Origin: Nitrospira sp. CR1.3
Lineage (GTDB): Bacteria; Nitrospirota; Nitrospiria; Nitrospirales; Nitrospiraceae
Reading direction: 5' to 3'
DNA length: 64,000 nt
Assembly: GCA_014055525.1 (NCBI GenBank)
Contig: WIAH01000013.1
Location: 42,408-106,407 of the forward strand
In this document: piece after piece, positions 44,223 through 52,238 of the stretch
Layout of the letters: every line of letters starts with the position of its first letter
Numbering within the stretch: position 1 is the stretch's first letter
Notes under the pieces: generated by a model
What the model saw: only the letters and a program-made list of their open reading frames with translations
Told to the model about the DNA's origin: nothing
Databases searched by the model: none
Program-made: the position numbers and the translations under genes

Positions 44223-45171
44223 GCTCCGCGTGGCGTTGCACAAAATTTTCAATCGCTTTCAAGATCTGATGGGCCAGTTCCAGCGCGAGCGCGCCGTCTT
44301 CTCCGGACACAACCGGCCTCGCCCCTGTTCTGGCAGACTGTAGAAAGGATGCCAGCTGAAGCTTCAACGGCTCTTCGTCTCCGCCCTGCAGATGCTCGAC
44401 CACGATGCTCGGCCGCTCTCCGGTCTTGTATTCCCGCCGGCAGACCATGCCCTGGCGAGTCTGAAAATCGATCGAGAGATAGTTGTCGCGTTGAAACAGG
44501 CGGAGCCGGCGCATCTTGTTGGTCGAAACCCGGCTGACGGTGAGATTGGCCACGCATCCGCTCTTGAACTGAATCCTTGCGTTGGCAATATCGATGGTCG
44601 ACGACAGCACCGGCACGCCCGCTGCCTGCACGTCTTCCACAGGACCGGGACTGAAGGAGAGCACCATATCCAGATCATGAATCATCAAGTCGAGCACCAC
44701 ATCCACGTCGGTTCCTCGCTCGCTGAAGCTGCTGAGGCGGTGGGATTCAATGAAGACCGGCCGGCCGATGTGAGGACGCATGACCTGCATGACCGGATTG
44801 AACCGTTCGCTATGACCCACTTGAAAGCAGCAGCCATGCTGTCTGGCGAGAGACACGAGTTCCTGAGCTTCCGTCAATGAAACGGCAATCGGCTTTTCAA
44901 CGAGGACATGTTTTCCGGCCAGCAAGCAGGCTTTGGCCACCTGGTAATGGGCGGACGTCGGCACGGCAACGCTGACGACGTCGACCTGAGAAAGGAGGTC
45001 ATGAACTTCGGAGAATACCCTGGTGCCCAATTTGTCGGCGATGGCCCTGGCACGGTCAGCCGACTGATCCATGACTCCGACCAACCGGGACTCCGGTAGA
45101 GAGCCATAGAGACGCGCGTGATGCTGGCCGAGGTGGCCCACACCGATCACGCCTGCCCGCAAGGGTGTCAC
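44215..45171 (-). CDS. Gfo/Idh/MocA family oxidoreductase, possibly GnnA-like
   Basis: The protein is 318 residues. RAGVIGVGHLGQHHARLY is the NAD loop and HVLVEKPIAVSLTEAQEL carries the conserved Lys. The gene sits inside a lipid A operon (lpxB downstream, lpxI and lpxA upstream), overlapping lpxI by 4 bases. In some bacteria a Gfo/Idh enzyme, GnnA, oxidises C3 of UDP-GlcNAc for the amide-linked GlcN3N lipid A; the partner aminotransferase GnnB is not adjacent here. The role is therefore only suggested by position. Confidence 0.82.
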   Translation of the reverse strand: MTPLRAGVIGVGHLGQHHARLYGSLPESRLVGVMDQSADRARAIADKLGTRVFSEVHDLLSQVDVVSVAVPTSAHYQVAKACLLAGKHVLVEKPIAVSLTEAQELVSLARQHGCCFQVGHSERFNPVMQVMRPHIGRPVFIESHRLSSFSERGTDVDVVLDLMIHDLDMVLSFSPGPVEDVQAAGVPVLSSTIDIANARIQFKSGCVANLTVSRVSTNKMRRLRLFQRDNYLSIDFQTRQGMVCRREYKTGERPSIVVEHLQGGDEEPLKLQLASFLQSARTGARPVVSGEDGALALELAHQILKAIENFVQRHAEQG

Positions 45172-46031
45172 GTCCGCCGCTCGCCTCCGCTCGAATCCGG
45201 CCCCATCAACCCCACCACGGCAATACGGGATGCCTGGGCCCGCTCCAACGTCAACTCGCGGTCCAGCAGGATCGTGCGTCCCGCTTCCACCGCCAGCACC
45301 GACGCCTTCACCGATGCCATCATCTCAATCGTCTTCGGACCGATCGCGGGGAGATCGAACCGCAAATCCTGCTGAGGTTTGCAGCGTTTCACCACGACGG
45401 CACCTTCCTTCGCCAATTGCCCGCCCCGCTTGATCGCCTCGTCCGTTCCTTCGACCGCTTCCACCGCGACGACCACACGATCCTTGATGACGACGCATTG
45501 TCCGATATCCAGACGGCCGATATCATGAGCCACCTCCCAACCATACCGGATATCTTCCCACTCCTTCTGGCTGGGTTCCCGGGACGTCAGGGTTCCCTCT
45601 TCGGCCAGAATCCCCTCAAGCCCGAAGGTCGATTCGCAAATCGTAATACCCTCCTGCTCCAGTTCCTTGGCAAACTCGCGCAGGATGTCGTCGTCTTTCC
45701 ACAGCGCGAGCCTGGTCGCCAAGGCCAACGTCCGAAAGTCGGGACGGACCGTCGTAAAGACGTGGGTTTTCTTGATACCGCCCAGCATCACGGCCTGATG
45801 CACTTCGTCTTCCTTGAAGGCCTTGATCAATTTATTGAGCTGTCCGATCTTGATCCAATGGATGCGATCGACGTGATCGGCCAGTTCGGGATCGGTTTCA
45901 CCTTCATGGGCGACAGCTGAGACATGGTACCCGAGCTTTCGCGCGTTGTCGGCGAAGATGATAGGGAAGCGACCATTTCCGGCAATGAGACCGAGACGTT
46001 CGCTGCCCGTGATGCTCGGCGCCTGCGTCAC
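45168..46031 (-). CDS. lpxI: UDP-2,3-diacylglucosamine pyrophosphatase, LpxI type
   Basis: The protein is 287 residues. LGLIAGNGRFPIIFADNAR at the start, GQLNKLIKAFK near 74, then KTHVFTTVRPDFR and ICESTFGLEGILAEEGTL are characteristic of LpxI (DUF1009). QCVVIKDRVVVAVEAVEGTDEAI and DLPAIGPKTIEMM complete the C-terminal domain. It hydrolyses UDP-diacylglucosamine to lipid X and is used instead of LpxH. It overlaps lpxA by 4 bases. Confidence 0.93.
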   Translation of the reverse strand: MTQAPSITGSERLGLIAGNGRFPIIFADNARKLGYHVSAVAHEGETDPELADHVDRIHWIKIGQLNKLIKAFKEDEVHQAVMLGGIKKTHVFTTVRPDFRTLALATRLALWKDDDILREFAKELEQEGITICESTFGLEGILAEEGTLTSREPSQKEWEDIRYGWEVAHDIGRLDIGQCVVIKDRVVVAVEAVEGTDEAIKRGGQLAKEGAVVVKRCKPQQDLRFDLPAIGPKTIEMMASVKASVLAVEAGRTILLDRELTLERAQASRIAVVGLMGPDSSGGERRT

Positions 46032-46837
46032 AAATCCTCCTCCTCCTGACCGTGCGCCACCGACCGGCAGATGCCCCGTTTCGTGCCTTCCAGAAAGGCG
46101 AGCACTGCCATCACGTCGGGCTGATCGCTGAATTCCGCTTTCGCCAGCTTCGCCGCTTCAACAATTCGGCGCCCTGATCGGAACAAGACGTCGTAGGCTC
46201 GCTTCAGCACCGCGATGCGATCGGTCGAGAACCCGTGCCGGCGCAAGCCGACGGAATTGAGCCCGTAAATCCGAGCGCGATAGCCGCCCGCCGCCCGCAT
46301 GAAGGGCGGGAGGTCCTGACCCAAGGCGCAGCAGCCGCCGACCATCGAATAGGCCCCGATGCGCACGAACTGATGGATTCCGGTCAGCCCTCCGATGATC
46401 GCATGGTCTCCGATCGTGATGTGGCCGGCCAGGCTGGCGGCGTTGGCGAGAATGAGGTGGCTTCCCAAGTGGCAATCGTGCGCCACATGCACGTAGGCCA
46501 TCAGAAAATTCCTGGACCCGATCGTCGTCGAGCCGCCTCCCTGCTCGGTCGCGCGGTTGACCGTCACATACTCGCGAAGAATGTTGTCGTCACCGATGAC
46601 GACCTTGGTGGGTTCGCCCTTGTATTGCAGATGCTGCGGCGGCCCTCCGACCGACACGAACGGATGGAGTTCGCATCGTTCACCGATCTGTGTCCACCCT
46701 TCGACCGTGACATGGGATACCAGTTTGGTTCCCTTTCCGATGGTCACATGCTCTCCGACGACGCAAAACGGACCGACCACCACGTCGTCGGCCAGCTTCG
46801 CCTGAGGATGAACAATGGCTTGTGGATGAATCTGCAC
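46028..46837 (-). CDS. lpxA: UDP-N-acetylglucosamine acyltransferase
   Basis: The protein is 269 residues, from GTG 46837. It shows left-handed beta-helix hexapeptides from the N-terminus (IHPQAIVHPQAKLADDVVVG), then NILREYVTVNRAT, FLMAYVHVAHDCHLGS (with the catalytic His) and GLTGIHQFVRIGAYSMVGG. Length and order match LpxA, which adds the first acyl chain to UDP-GlcNAc. It lies 17 bases downstream of fabZ. No lpxD is found anywhere in the window. Confidence 0.95.
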   Translation of the reverse strand: MQIHPQAIVHPQAKLADDVVVGPFCVVGEHVTIGKGTKLVSHVTVEGWTQIGERCELHPFVSVGGPPQHLQYKGEPTKVVIGDDNILREYVTVNRATEQGGGSTTIGSRNFLMAYVHVAHDCHLGSHLILANAASLAGHITIGDHAIIGGLTGIHQFVRIGAYSMVGGCCALGQDLPPFMRAAGGYRARIYGLNSVGLRRHGFSTDRIAVLKRAYDVLFRSGRRIVEAAKLAKAEFSDQPDVMAVLAFLEGTKRGICRSVAHGQEEEDL

Positions 46838-46854
46838 GCGTTACCTCCCTCGCC

Positions 46855-47295
46855 TCATTTTTCCTCGGTCACCATCGCCGTCACTTCGGCTTCACAGACC
46901 AGTTCGGCCTCCACAAAAGCCTTTCCCTGCATTTTCCAGAAGGGCGCCCGTTTCTTCACGACGTCGATCTCAAACCTCAGTCGATCACCCGGAACGACCG
47001 GCTTTCGAAACTTCGCCCCATCGACGCCGGTCAGATACACCACGGGTTTCTTCGCCACTCCCATTGACTTGAAGGCCAGCAATCCCCCGACCTGCGCCAT
47101 CGCCTCGAGGATGAGCACGCCCGGCATCACCGGTCGCCCGGGAAAGTGCCCTTGGAAAAACGGCTCGTTGATCGTGACGTTCTTGATCCCGACGATCCGC
47201 CGGTCGGGGTCCAGCTCCAACACTCGATCGACCAGCAGAAAGGGATACCGGTGGGGCAAGAGCGCTTGAATGTCGGTTTGTTCCATGACGGACAT
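46855..47295 (-). CDS. fabZ: 3-hydroxyacyl-[acyl-carrier-protein] dehydratase
   Basis: The protein is 146 residues. LLPHRYPFLLVDRVLEL carries the catalytic His, and FFQGHFPGRPVMPGVLILEAMAQ the catalytic Glu helix (near 50-72). I chose the ATG at 47295, preceded by GGAGGAGG; the frame extends to 47313. FabZ dehydrates 3-hydroxyacyl-ACP and competes with LpxA/LpxD for the same substrate, hence the common fabZ-lpxA pairing seen here. Confidence 0.95.
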   Translation of the reverse strand: MSVMEQTDIQALLPHRYPFLLVDRVLELDPDRRIVGIKNVTINEPFFQGHFPGRPVMPGVLILEAMAQVGGLLAFKSMGVAKKPVVYLTGVDGAKFRKPVVPGDRLRFEIDVVKKRAPFWKMQGKAFVEAELVCEAEVTAMVTEEK

Positions 47296-47317
47296 CGTCG
47301 AGTCCTCCTCCATCCCC

Positions 47318-47854
47318 TCACTTATTTTGCTTGTCGAATTCCTTGACCACCTGATCCGTCAAATCCAGAGCCGGTTGATGGTAAATGACGATCTTGATCG
47401 CGGCCTCGTTCCCCTTGTCGATAATGGCAATGTACCCCTCCCGTTGCGCGACGACCCGAGCGGCGTCTTCGACCTTTTTCGAGTACTCTGCGACGGTTTC
47501 CCGCTGCTTCTGCTGGATTTCCCGGTTGAAGTCGGCTAACCGCCGCTGGTAGGCCTCGAGTTTCGACTGGAACTGGTTTTGTTTCTCCTGCTTGGCCGCG
47601 TCGCTCAGATTGGGATCCTGAATCGATTGTTCCAGCTCCTTGAGTTCCTGATCATCGGAATTGATGATTTTCTGCCTGGTCAGGGAATAGGCCTTCAGCT
47701 CTTCCAGCGCGCGGTTTCCGGCCTTGGACTTTTCGATCACCACCTGCTGGTCCATCACCGCCACCCGCAACGGATCCGCCCCCCAAACCGGTGAGGTCGC
47801 CGCCAGCCAGACGACCGCCGTAAGTAGAACCCTGCCCAGCCCGATGTCATTCAT
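47318..47854 (-). CDS. OmpH/Skp-family periplasmic chaperone
   Basis: The protein is 178 residues from ATG 47854 with a GAGGAGG ribosome-binding site. The signal peptide is LGRVLLTAVVWLAATSPVWGA. RVAVMDQQVVIEKSKAGNRAL is the Skp start, followed by a long coiled-coil rich in Lys, Gln and Glu, and a beta-rich end (IAIIDKGNEAAIKIVIYH). Skp proteins hold outer membrane proteins during transit to BamA. It is the second of two tandem copies. Confidence 0.88.
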   Translation of the reverse strand: MNDIGLGRVLLTAVVWLAATSPVWGADPLRVAVMDQQVVIEKSKAGNRALEELKAYSLTRQKIINSDDQELKELEQSIQDPNLSDAAKQEKQNQFQSKLEAYQRRLADFNREIQQKQRETVAEYSKKVEDAARVVAQREGYIAIIDKGNEAAIKIVIYHQPALDLTDQVVKEFDKQNK

Positions 47855-47894
47855 GACTCGCTCCTCCTCTTTTTCGCCTTCGCATCGCGCATCC

Positions 47895-48452
47895 CTATGG
47901 ATACTCACGATTGAACTCTTCGATCACCTCGTTGGTGATATCCAGGCTCGCCTCTCCGTAAATGGCCGGCCCGCCTTTTCCCTTGTCGATGACCACTTGA
48001 AGACCGTGCCGTTTCGCCACCTTGCCGACCACGATCTCCAGCTTGTCACGGAACCCGTCGAGCACATCCTTCTGCTTTTCCTGCACCTCTCGATTCAGCT
48101 CTCCCGCCTTCTGCTGATACTCCGCCATCCGCCGCCTGAAAATCTGCTCCCGCTCGTTCTTGGCGGCCGGGCTCAGGACACTGGCCTGCTTCACGAAATC
48201 CTCTTCCATCCGCCGGAGTTCCTTTTCTTCGATTTCGATCAGAGCCTGCCGGCTCTTCGAGAAGGTGCTCAAGGAATCTTTGGCCTTTTTCCCCGCATTC
48301 GAATCGTTCAGCAGACGGGCCGGATCGACCAGGCCGATCTTGCCTTCGATCTTCGCGCCGGCGCAGCCGGCCATCAGGCCGCTGATGACAAGCAAACAGG
48401 CATACGACAGCGTCTTCGGGATCAGCCTGGCTGTTCTACATTGGTTCAACAT
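47895..48452 (-). CDS. OmpH/Skp-family protein, predicted lipoprotein
   Basis: The protein is 185 residues from ATG 48452. The N-terminus has a lipobox, VISGLMAGC, so the mature protein should be lipid-anchored at the Cys near residue 25. KIGLVDPARLLNDSNAGKKA is the Skp start, followed by a coiled-coil and the C-terminal strand region LQVVIDKGKGGPAIYG. Skp is normally soluble, so a lipid-anchored tandem copy is unusual. It follows bamA at about 165 bases, separated by the inverted-repeat element. Confidence 0.86.
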   Translation of the reverse strand: MLNQCRTARLIPKTLSYACLLVISGLMAGCAGAKIEGKIGLVDPARLLNDSNAGKKAKDSLSTFSKSRQALIEIEEKELRRMEEDFVKQASVLSPAAKNEREQIFRRRMAEYQQKAGELNREVQEKQKDVLDGFRDKLEIVVGKVAKRHGLQVVIDKGKGGPAIYGEASLDITNEVIEEFNREYP

Positions 48453-48494
48453 AGTGTTTTGCTCTTTCAATGTGCGTTGTTCTTTCAATGTCCT

Positions 48495-48620
48495 GCAGGA
48501 TGTTCAAAAAGGCTGTCCAGCAAGGCCGCAGCAAGCGAAGAAGCGAGGCGTACTTTATCACGTACGTTGAGCATCTGAGCGATGCGAGAACGCCGCTGGC
48601 AGCCTTTTTCAACATTCTGC
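48495..48620. repeat. Dispersed element with terminal inverted repeats (copy 2, 126 bp)
   Basis: The ends GCAGGATGTTCAAAAAGGCT and AGCCTTTTTCAACATTCTGC match as inverted repeats at 18 of 20 positions. The interior shares several blocks with copy 1 at 41064-41235. Copy 1 is longer because of about 45 extra bases near its right end. As in copy 1, the last base begins the stop codon (CTA on plus) of the neighbouring gene, here bamA. The AAAAAGGC stem with T-runs could act as a terminator on either strand. Confidence 0.85.
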
Positions 48621-50929
48621 TAGAAGAGAGAACCGATCGTAAACTCGAACACGCCCTTGCGTTCGCCTTCTCGCGCGGAAAGATTGATCCCGTAGGCCGC
48701 GCGCAAGGGTCCGAACGGCGAAATCCACCGCCCTTCGAGACCGGCCGCAGGGCGAAGATTGAACGACACCGGCTCACCATCGTCGAACCCTTTCCCATAA
48801 TCGAAGAAGATGACGCCGTTCAATTTCGCATCCTGAGAAATCGTAAAAATGAAGTCATTATTGAAGATCAGTTCTTTGGCGGCTCCGAGCAAAGATCCGC
48901 TCGGGGTGACTGGTCCTGCCCGGCCGAACACGAATCCTCGCATCGTGTTGATGCCGCCGACGAAGAACCGTTCCGTGAGCGGAATCGGTTTCCCGTTGAG
49001 ACCCTCCGCCGCCCCGTACCGGACATGGACGGAGAAGCGCGTGTCCAATGGCAACGGAGTGTATTTAATCAGATCGAGATAGTACTTGTAGAAATTGTTG
49101 GTTCCCCCAAGGTACGGAGTTCCCAGGTCGAATCCCACACTTGTTCGCCACCCGGTTCGCGGATCCATGAAATAGTCCCTGGTATCGCGAGCCAACGAGG
49201 TACGAAATCCGGTCGTCGACTGAGTACCGATCTGCTGCAAAATAATCTCCGGGGCGTCGGGCGTGGGATCGCTGAAATTCAGCTGTTCCGCCACCAGGCT
49301 GAAACTGCCGGTGACATATTCGGACAGCCATCGTCCGAACGTCACGCTGGCGCCGGCCTTCTTCTCGAAGTATGTAATGTAGTTCGTCATGCTCCGGAAC
49401 ACGTCCAACTGGAGGGAAGTCAATGAATCGTTCAAGTAGGGATTCCGGAACGTGATCAATCCGAGGGTCCGCTGTTGACCCAGTTGGCCGCGAATGCGGC
49501 CCATCCATCCGTTGCCGCCCAGGTTTCCTTCGGTGATATCGGCGATGGCCACGAGTTGGTCCAGGGTGCTGAAACCTCCGCCGACGCTGAACTGGCCGGT
49601 CGCCTTCTCTTTAACACGAACGTTTAAATCGACTTTGTCGACATCGACCTGCTGGGGGAGGATTTCCACCGTCTCAAAAAAATTCAGGTTGTTCAACCGC
49701 TGAAAACTCCGCTTGAGCGACGGCGTGTCGATGACGTCCTGCTCATCGACACGCAGCTCGCGGCGGATGACGTTGTCCTTCGTCTTGTCGTTCCCGTTCA
49801 CGTTGATCTGCCGGATCCGCATCATTTCCCCTTCCCTGATGCTCAGGGTGATGACCGCGGTCCGCTCTTCAGGATTGGGGGTGACGTTCGGTACGACGTC
49901 GGCAAACGCATAGCCTTTGCTGCCGTAGAGGTCGGTCAATCTGGTAATTTCATCGCGGATCTTCTGACGTTGAAAGATCTCCCCGTCCTTGATCCTCAGC
50001 TTCTCGCGCAGCTCCGGCTCTTCGAACACCGTGTTCCCGCGAAAGGCCACCTCGGCCACCGTGAACGGCTCCCCTTCGACGATGGGATAGGTGACGGTGA
50101 ACCATTTCTTGTCCTCGCTGAGGTCCGCAGCCGGTAGTCCGACCTGCGCATTCAGATAGCCCTTGTTGAGCAGCACCTCCTTGATCCGCTCGACGTCGTT
50201 GTTCATCTCTTCGCGCTTCAAGACACCGGCGTCCGACAGAAAAGACGGCAGCTTGAGCTGCGTGACCAATCCATACCAAGGCACCCACTCCCGGGTGGCC
50301 ATGACCTTGAACACCTCATCCTTGGTCGCGGCTCGCATGCCCTCGAAGTTCACTTTCTTGACTTTGGCCTTATCCCCTTCTTTCACGAAGAAGGTCAGCC
50401 GCTTACGATCCTCGTCCAGCGTCTGCACGACCGGGATGACTTGGCAATCGAAATACCCGTCTTCTTGATACGCCAGACGGATCTTTTCGGCGCTCTCCTT
50501 GGCCTGCTGCTGGTCGAGGAAGGCCTGACTCTTGATCGTGATCTTTTCCTTCAGCTTGTCGTCGCTCAGTTCTTCGTTTCCGTCGAACACAATTTCCGTG
50601 ATAAACGGCTTCTCGGTTACCAGAAAGACCAGCGCCATACCCTGCGCCGTCGATTCCGTCTCAGCCTGAACATCCTCGAAATAGCCGGTGTCGTACAGAA
50701 TCTTGATCTGTCCCCTGACATTCTCAGGGGTATAGGGATCCCCGACCTTCAGTGTGAGCCGCCCGGCAATCGCCTGCAATTCGATCTTCTTGTTGCCACG
50801 GATCTCGATCGAGGCGACTTTGACTCCGTTGGCTTGCGCGAGCGCCTCGACGATCAGCATCACTCCGCAGAGCAGGGCGACGAACGCGACCAAGGACCAG
50901 TATGAGTCGCCTGAGAGCCCCCCCCTCAC
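48620..50929 (-). CDS. bamA: Outer membrane protein assembly factor BamA
   Basis: The protein is 769 residues from GTG 50929, with GGAG upstream and a signal peptide (YWSLVAFVALLCGVMLIVEA). The frame is open to 51187, so a start at 51064 (ATG) is also possible. Five POTRA-type repeats follow, for example VASIEIRGNKKIELQAI and VRQINVNG-like IRQINVNGNDK. The C-terminal barrel has FVGGINTMRGFVFGRAGPV and SPFGPLRAAYGINL and ends FEFTIGSLF, with the typical terminal Phe. It inserts beta-barrel proteins into the outer membrane. Confidence 0.93.
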   Translation of the reverse strand: MRGGLSGDSYWSLVAFVALLCGVMLIVEALAQANGVKVASIEIRGNKKIELQAIAGRLTLKVGDPYTPENVRGQIKILYDTGYFEDVQAETESTAQGMALVFLVTEKPFITEIVFDGNEELSDDKLKEKITIKSQAFLDQQQAKESAEKIRLAYQEDGYFDCQVIPVVQTLDEDRKRLTFFVKEGDKAKVKKVNFEGMRAATKDEVFKVMATREWVPWYGLVTQLKLPSFLSDAGVLKREEMNNDVERIKEVLLNKGYLNAQVGLPAADLSEDKKWFTVTYPIVEGEPFTVAEVAFRGNTVFEEPELREKLRIKDGEIFQRQKIRDEITRLTDLYGSKGYAFADVVPNVTPNPEERTAVITLSIREGEMMRIRQINVNGNDKTKDNVIRRELRVDEQDVIDTPSLKRSFQRLNNLNFFETVEILPQQVDVDKVDLNVRVKEKATGQFSVGGGFSTLDQLVAIADITEGNLGGNGWMGRIRGQLGQQRTLGLITFRNPYLNDSLTSLQLDVFRSMTNYITYFEKKAGASVTFGRWLSEYVTGSFSLVAEQLNFSDPTPDAPEIILQQIGTQSTTGFRTSLARDTRDYFMDPRTGWRTSVGFDLGTPYLGGTNNFYKYYLDLIKYTPLPLDTRFSVHVRYGAAEGLNGKPIPLTERFFVGGINTMRGFVFGRAGPVTPSGSLLGAAKELIFNNDFIFTISQDAKLNGVIFFDYGKGFDDGEPVSFNLRPAAGLEGRWISPFGPLRAAYGINLSAREGERKGVFEFTIGSLF

Positions 50930-51260
50930 TGATGCTGTGCTCCATCCATAGAAGGCCGTCGCGACAAGCGCATACTTCACCGGACCCGAACGTGATACGA
51001 CGTCTTGTTCCGGGGCTTCCGTCGCAGACAACGCAGATCCAGGACCATTTCTGACGGCGGCCATGAAGGTATGTGACGTGAGATGCCGATGCACTCGACG
51101 CAGACGCACCGTCACCAACACTGCGCGTAAAACTGTTGGATTATATGGGGCAAGTATTTCAATGTAAAGCGGTTTTGGCCCGATCATGTCCCTGCGACAC
51201 CGCCTTCACGCGTCTGACGCATTTCTTGACTTCACCTACCCCATCACATACTATCAATTC
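50930..51260. other. Divergent intergenic region between bamA and galU
   Basis: If bamA starts at 50929, this 331-base stretch has no annotated gene. It holds a run of eight C (50918-50925 nearby, just inside the bamA 5' end), the bamA-direction promoter at 51140-51168, and the upstream region of galU. In-frame extension of bamA to 51064 or 51187 is possible. I see no RNA gene or clear riboswitch in it. Confidence 0.6.
51140..51168 (-). promoter_or_regulatory. Sigma70-like promoter for the bamA-lpx operon
   Basis: On the minus strand there is TTTACA (one base from TTGACA) at 51163-51168, 17 bases of spacer, and a perfect TATAAT at 51140-51145. Spacing and both boxes are near consensus. It points toward bamA and the downstream ompH, fabZ, lpxA, lpxI, lpxB genes. 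Transcription should start near 51133. Confidence 0.7.
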
Positions 51261-52166
51261 ATGTCGCGATCGGAAGTTCGCAAGGCCATCATTCCCGCCG
51301 CCGGATTGGGCACGCGCTTTCTTCCCGCCACCAAAGCTTCCCCGAAGGAAATGCTGCCGCTCGTCGATAAGCCGCTGATTCAGTACGCGGTCGAGGAGGC
51401 CGTCGCATCCGGCATCGAGGATATCATCGTCGTGACGGGCCGAGGCAAGCGGGCCATCGAAGATCATTTCGACCGTTCCGTCGAGCTGGAAGAAAACCTC
51501 AAGGGCAACGGCAAGGCGCAGTTGCTCAGCCAGATGCGGCACATTTCGAATCTCGCCAATTTCTGCTACGTCCGGCAATCCGAAGCGCTCGGGCTGGGCC
51601 ATGCCGTCCTCTGCGCGCAACGATTGATCGGAGACGAACCGTTCGCCGTCATACTCGGCGATGAAATCATCGATGCCCAGGTGCCGGGACTGGCGCAATT
51701 GATCCACATCTATAAGAAACGAAACGGCGCGGTGCTCGGGGTGCAGGAGGTTCCTGACCAGGAAGTCAATCGTTACGGTATCGTGGCTCCGACAAGGATT
51801 ACAGACGGGCTTCACAAGATTGCAGATCTGATCGAAAAACCGGCGCCGTCAGATGCGCCGTCGAATCTGGCGGTCATCGGCCGTTACGTGCTGCCGCCGG
51901 AGATCTTCCCGATTCTCCGAAAAACCAGACCGGGAAAGAACGGTGAAATTCAGTTGACGGACGCCCTGAAGGAACTGGCCCGGGTTTCTCCCATGTACGC
52001 GCTGGAAGTGCAGGGACAACGATACGATGCCGGCGACAAACTGGGCTTCCTCATCGCAACCGTCGAGTTCGCGTTGAAGAATCCTTCTCTCGGCTCGGAG
52101 TTCGGCGACTACCTCCAAGCGCGCATGGCGCCTCCAAGGGGACAGCGCCGGGCCCGCGCGCACTGA
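51261..52166 (+). CDS. galU: UTP--glucose-1-phosphate uridylyltransferase
   Basis: The protein is 301 residues from ATG 51261. KAIIPAAGLGTRFLPATKAS is the nucleotide-binding start, followed by PKEMLPLVDKPLIQYAVEEA. VILGDEIIDA near 131 carries the metal-binding acidic residue, and GIVAPTRITDG and GRYVLPPEIFPILRKT complete the family pattern. It makes UDP-glucose for polysaccharide and LPS synthesis. It is the first plus-strand gene and diverges from bamA. Confidence 0.94.
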   Translation: MSRSEVRKAIIPAAGLGTRFLPATKASPKEMLPLVDKPLIQYAVEEAVASGIEDIIVVTGRGKRAIEDHFDRSVELEENLKGNGKAQLLSQMRHISNLANFCYVRQSEALGLGHAVLCAQRLIGDEPFAVILGDEIIDAQVPGLAQLIHIYKKRNGAVLGVQEVPDQEVNRYGIVAPTRITDGLHKIADLIEKPAPSDAPSNLAVIGRYVLPPEIFPILRKTRPGKNGEIQLTDALKELARVSPMYALEVQGQRYDAGDKLGFLIATVEFALKNPSLGSEFGDYLQARMAPPRGQRRARAH

Positions 52167-52238
52167 ACCTGACCGTCACTCCCTGTTATCCCATTACGCG
52201 AAGGACCATGCGCCGCACCGGATCATGAGACGACATCC

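Noticed and set aside
48470..49426. 318-residue plus-strand ORF starting in the inverted-repeat element
   Set aside because: Most of it is antisense to bamA; the first 45 residues are translated repeat.
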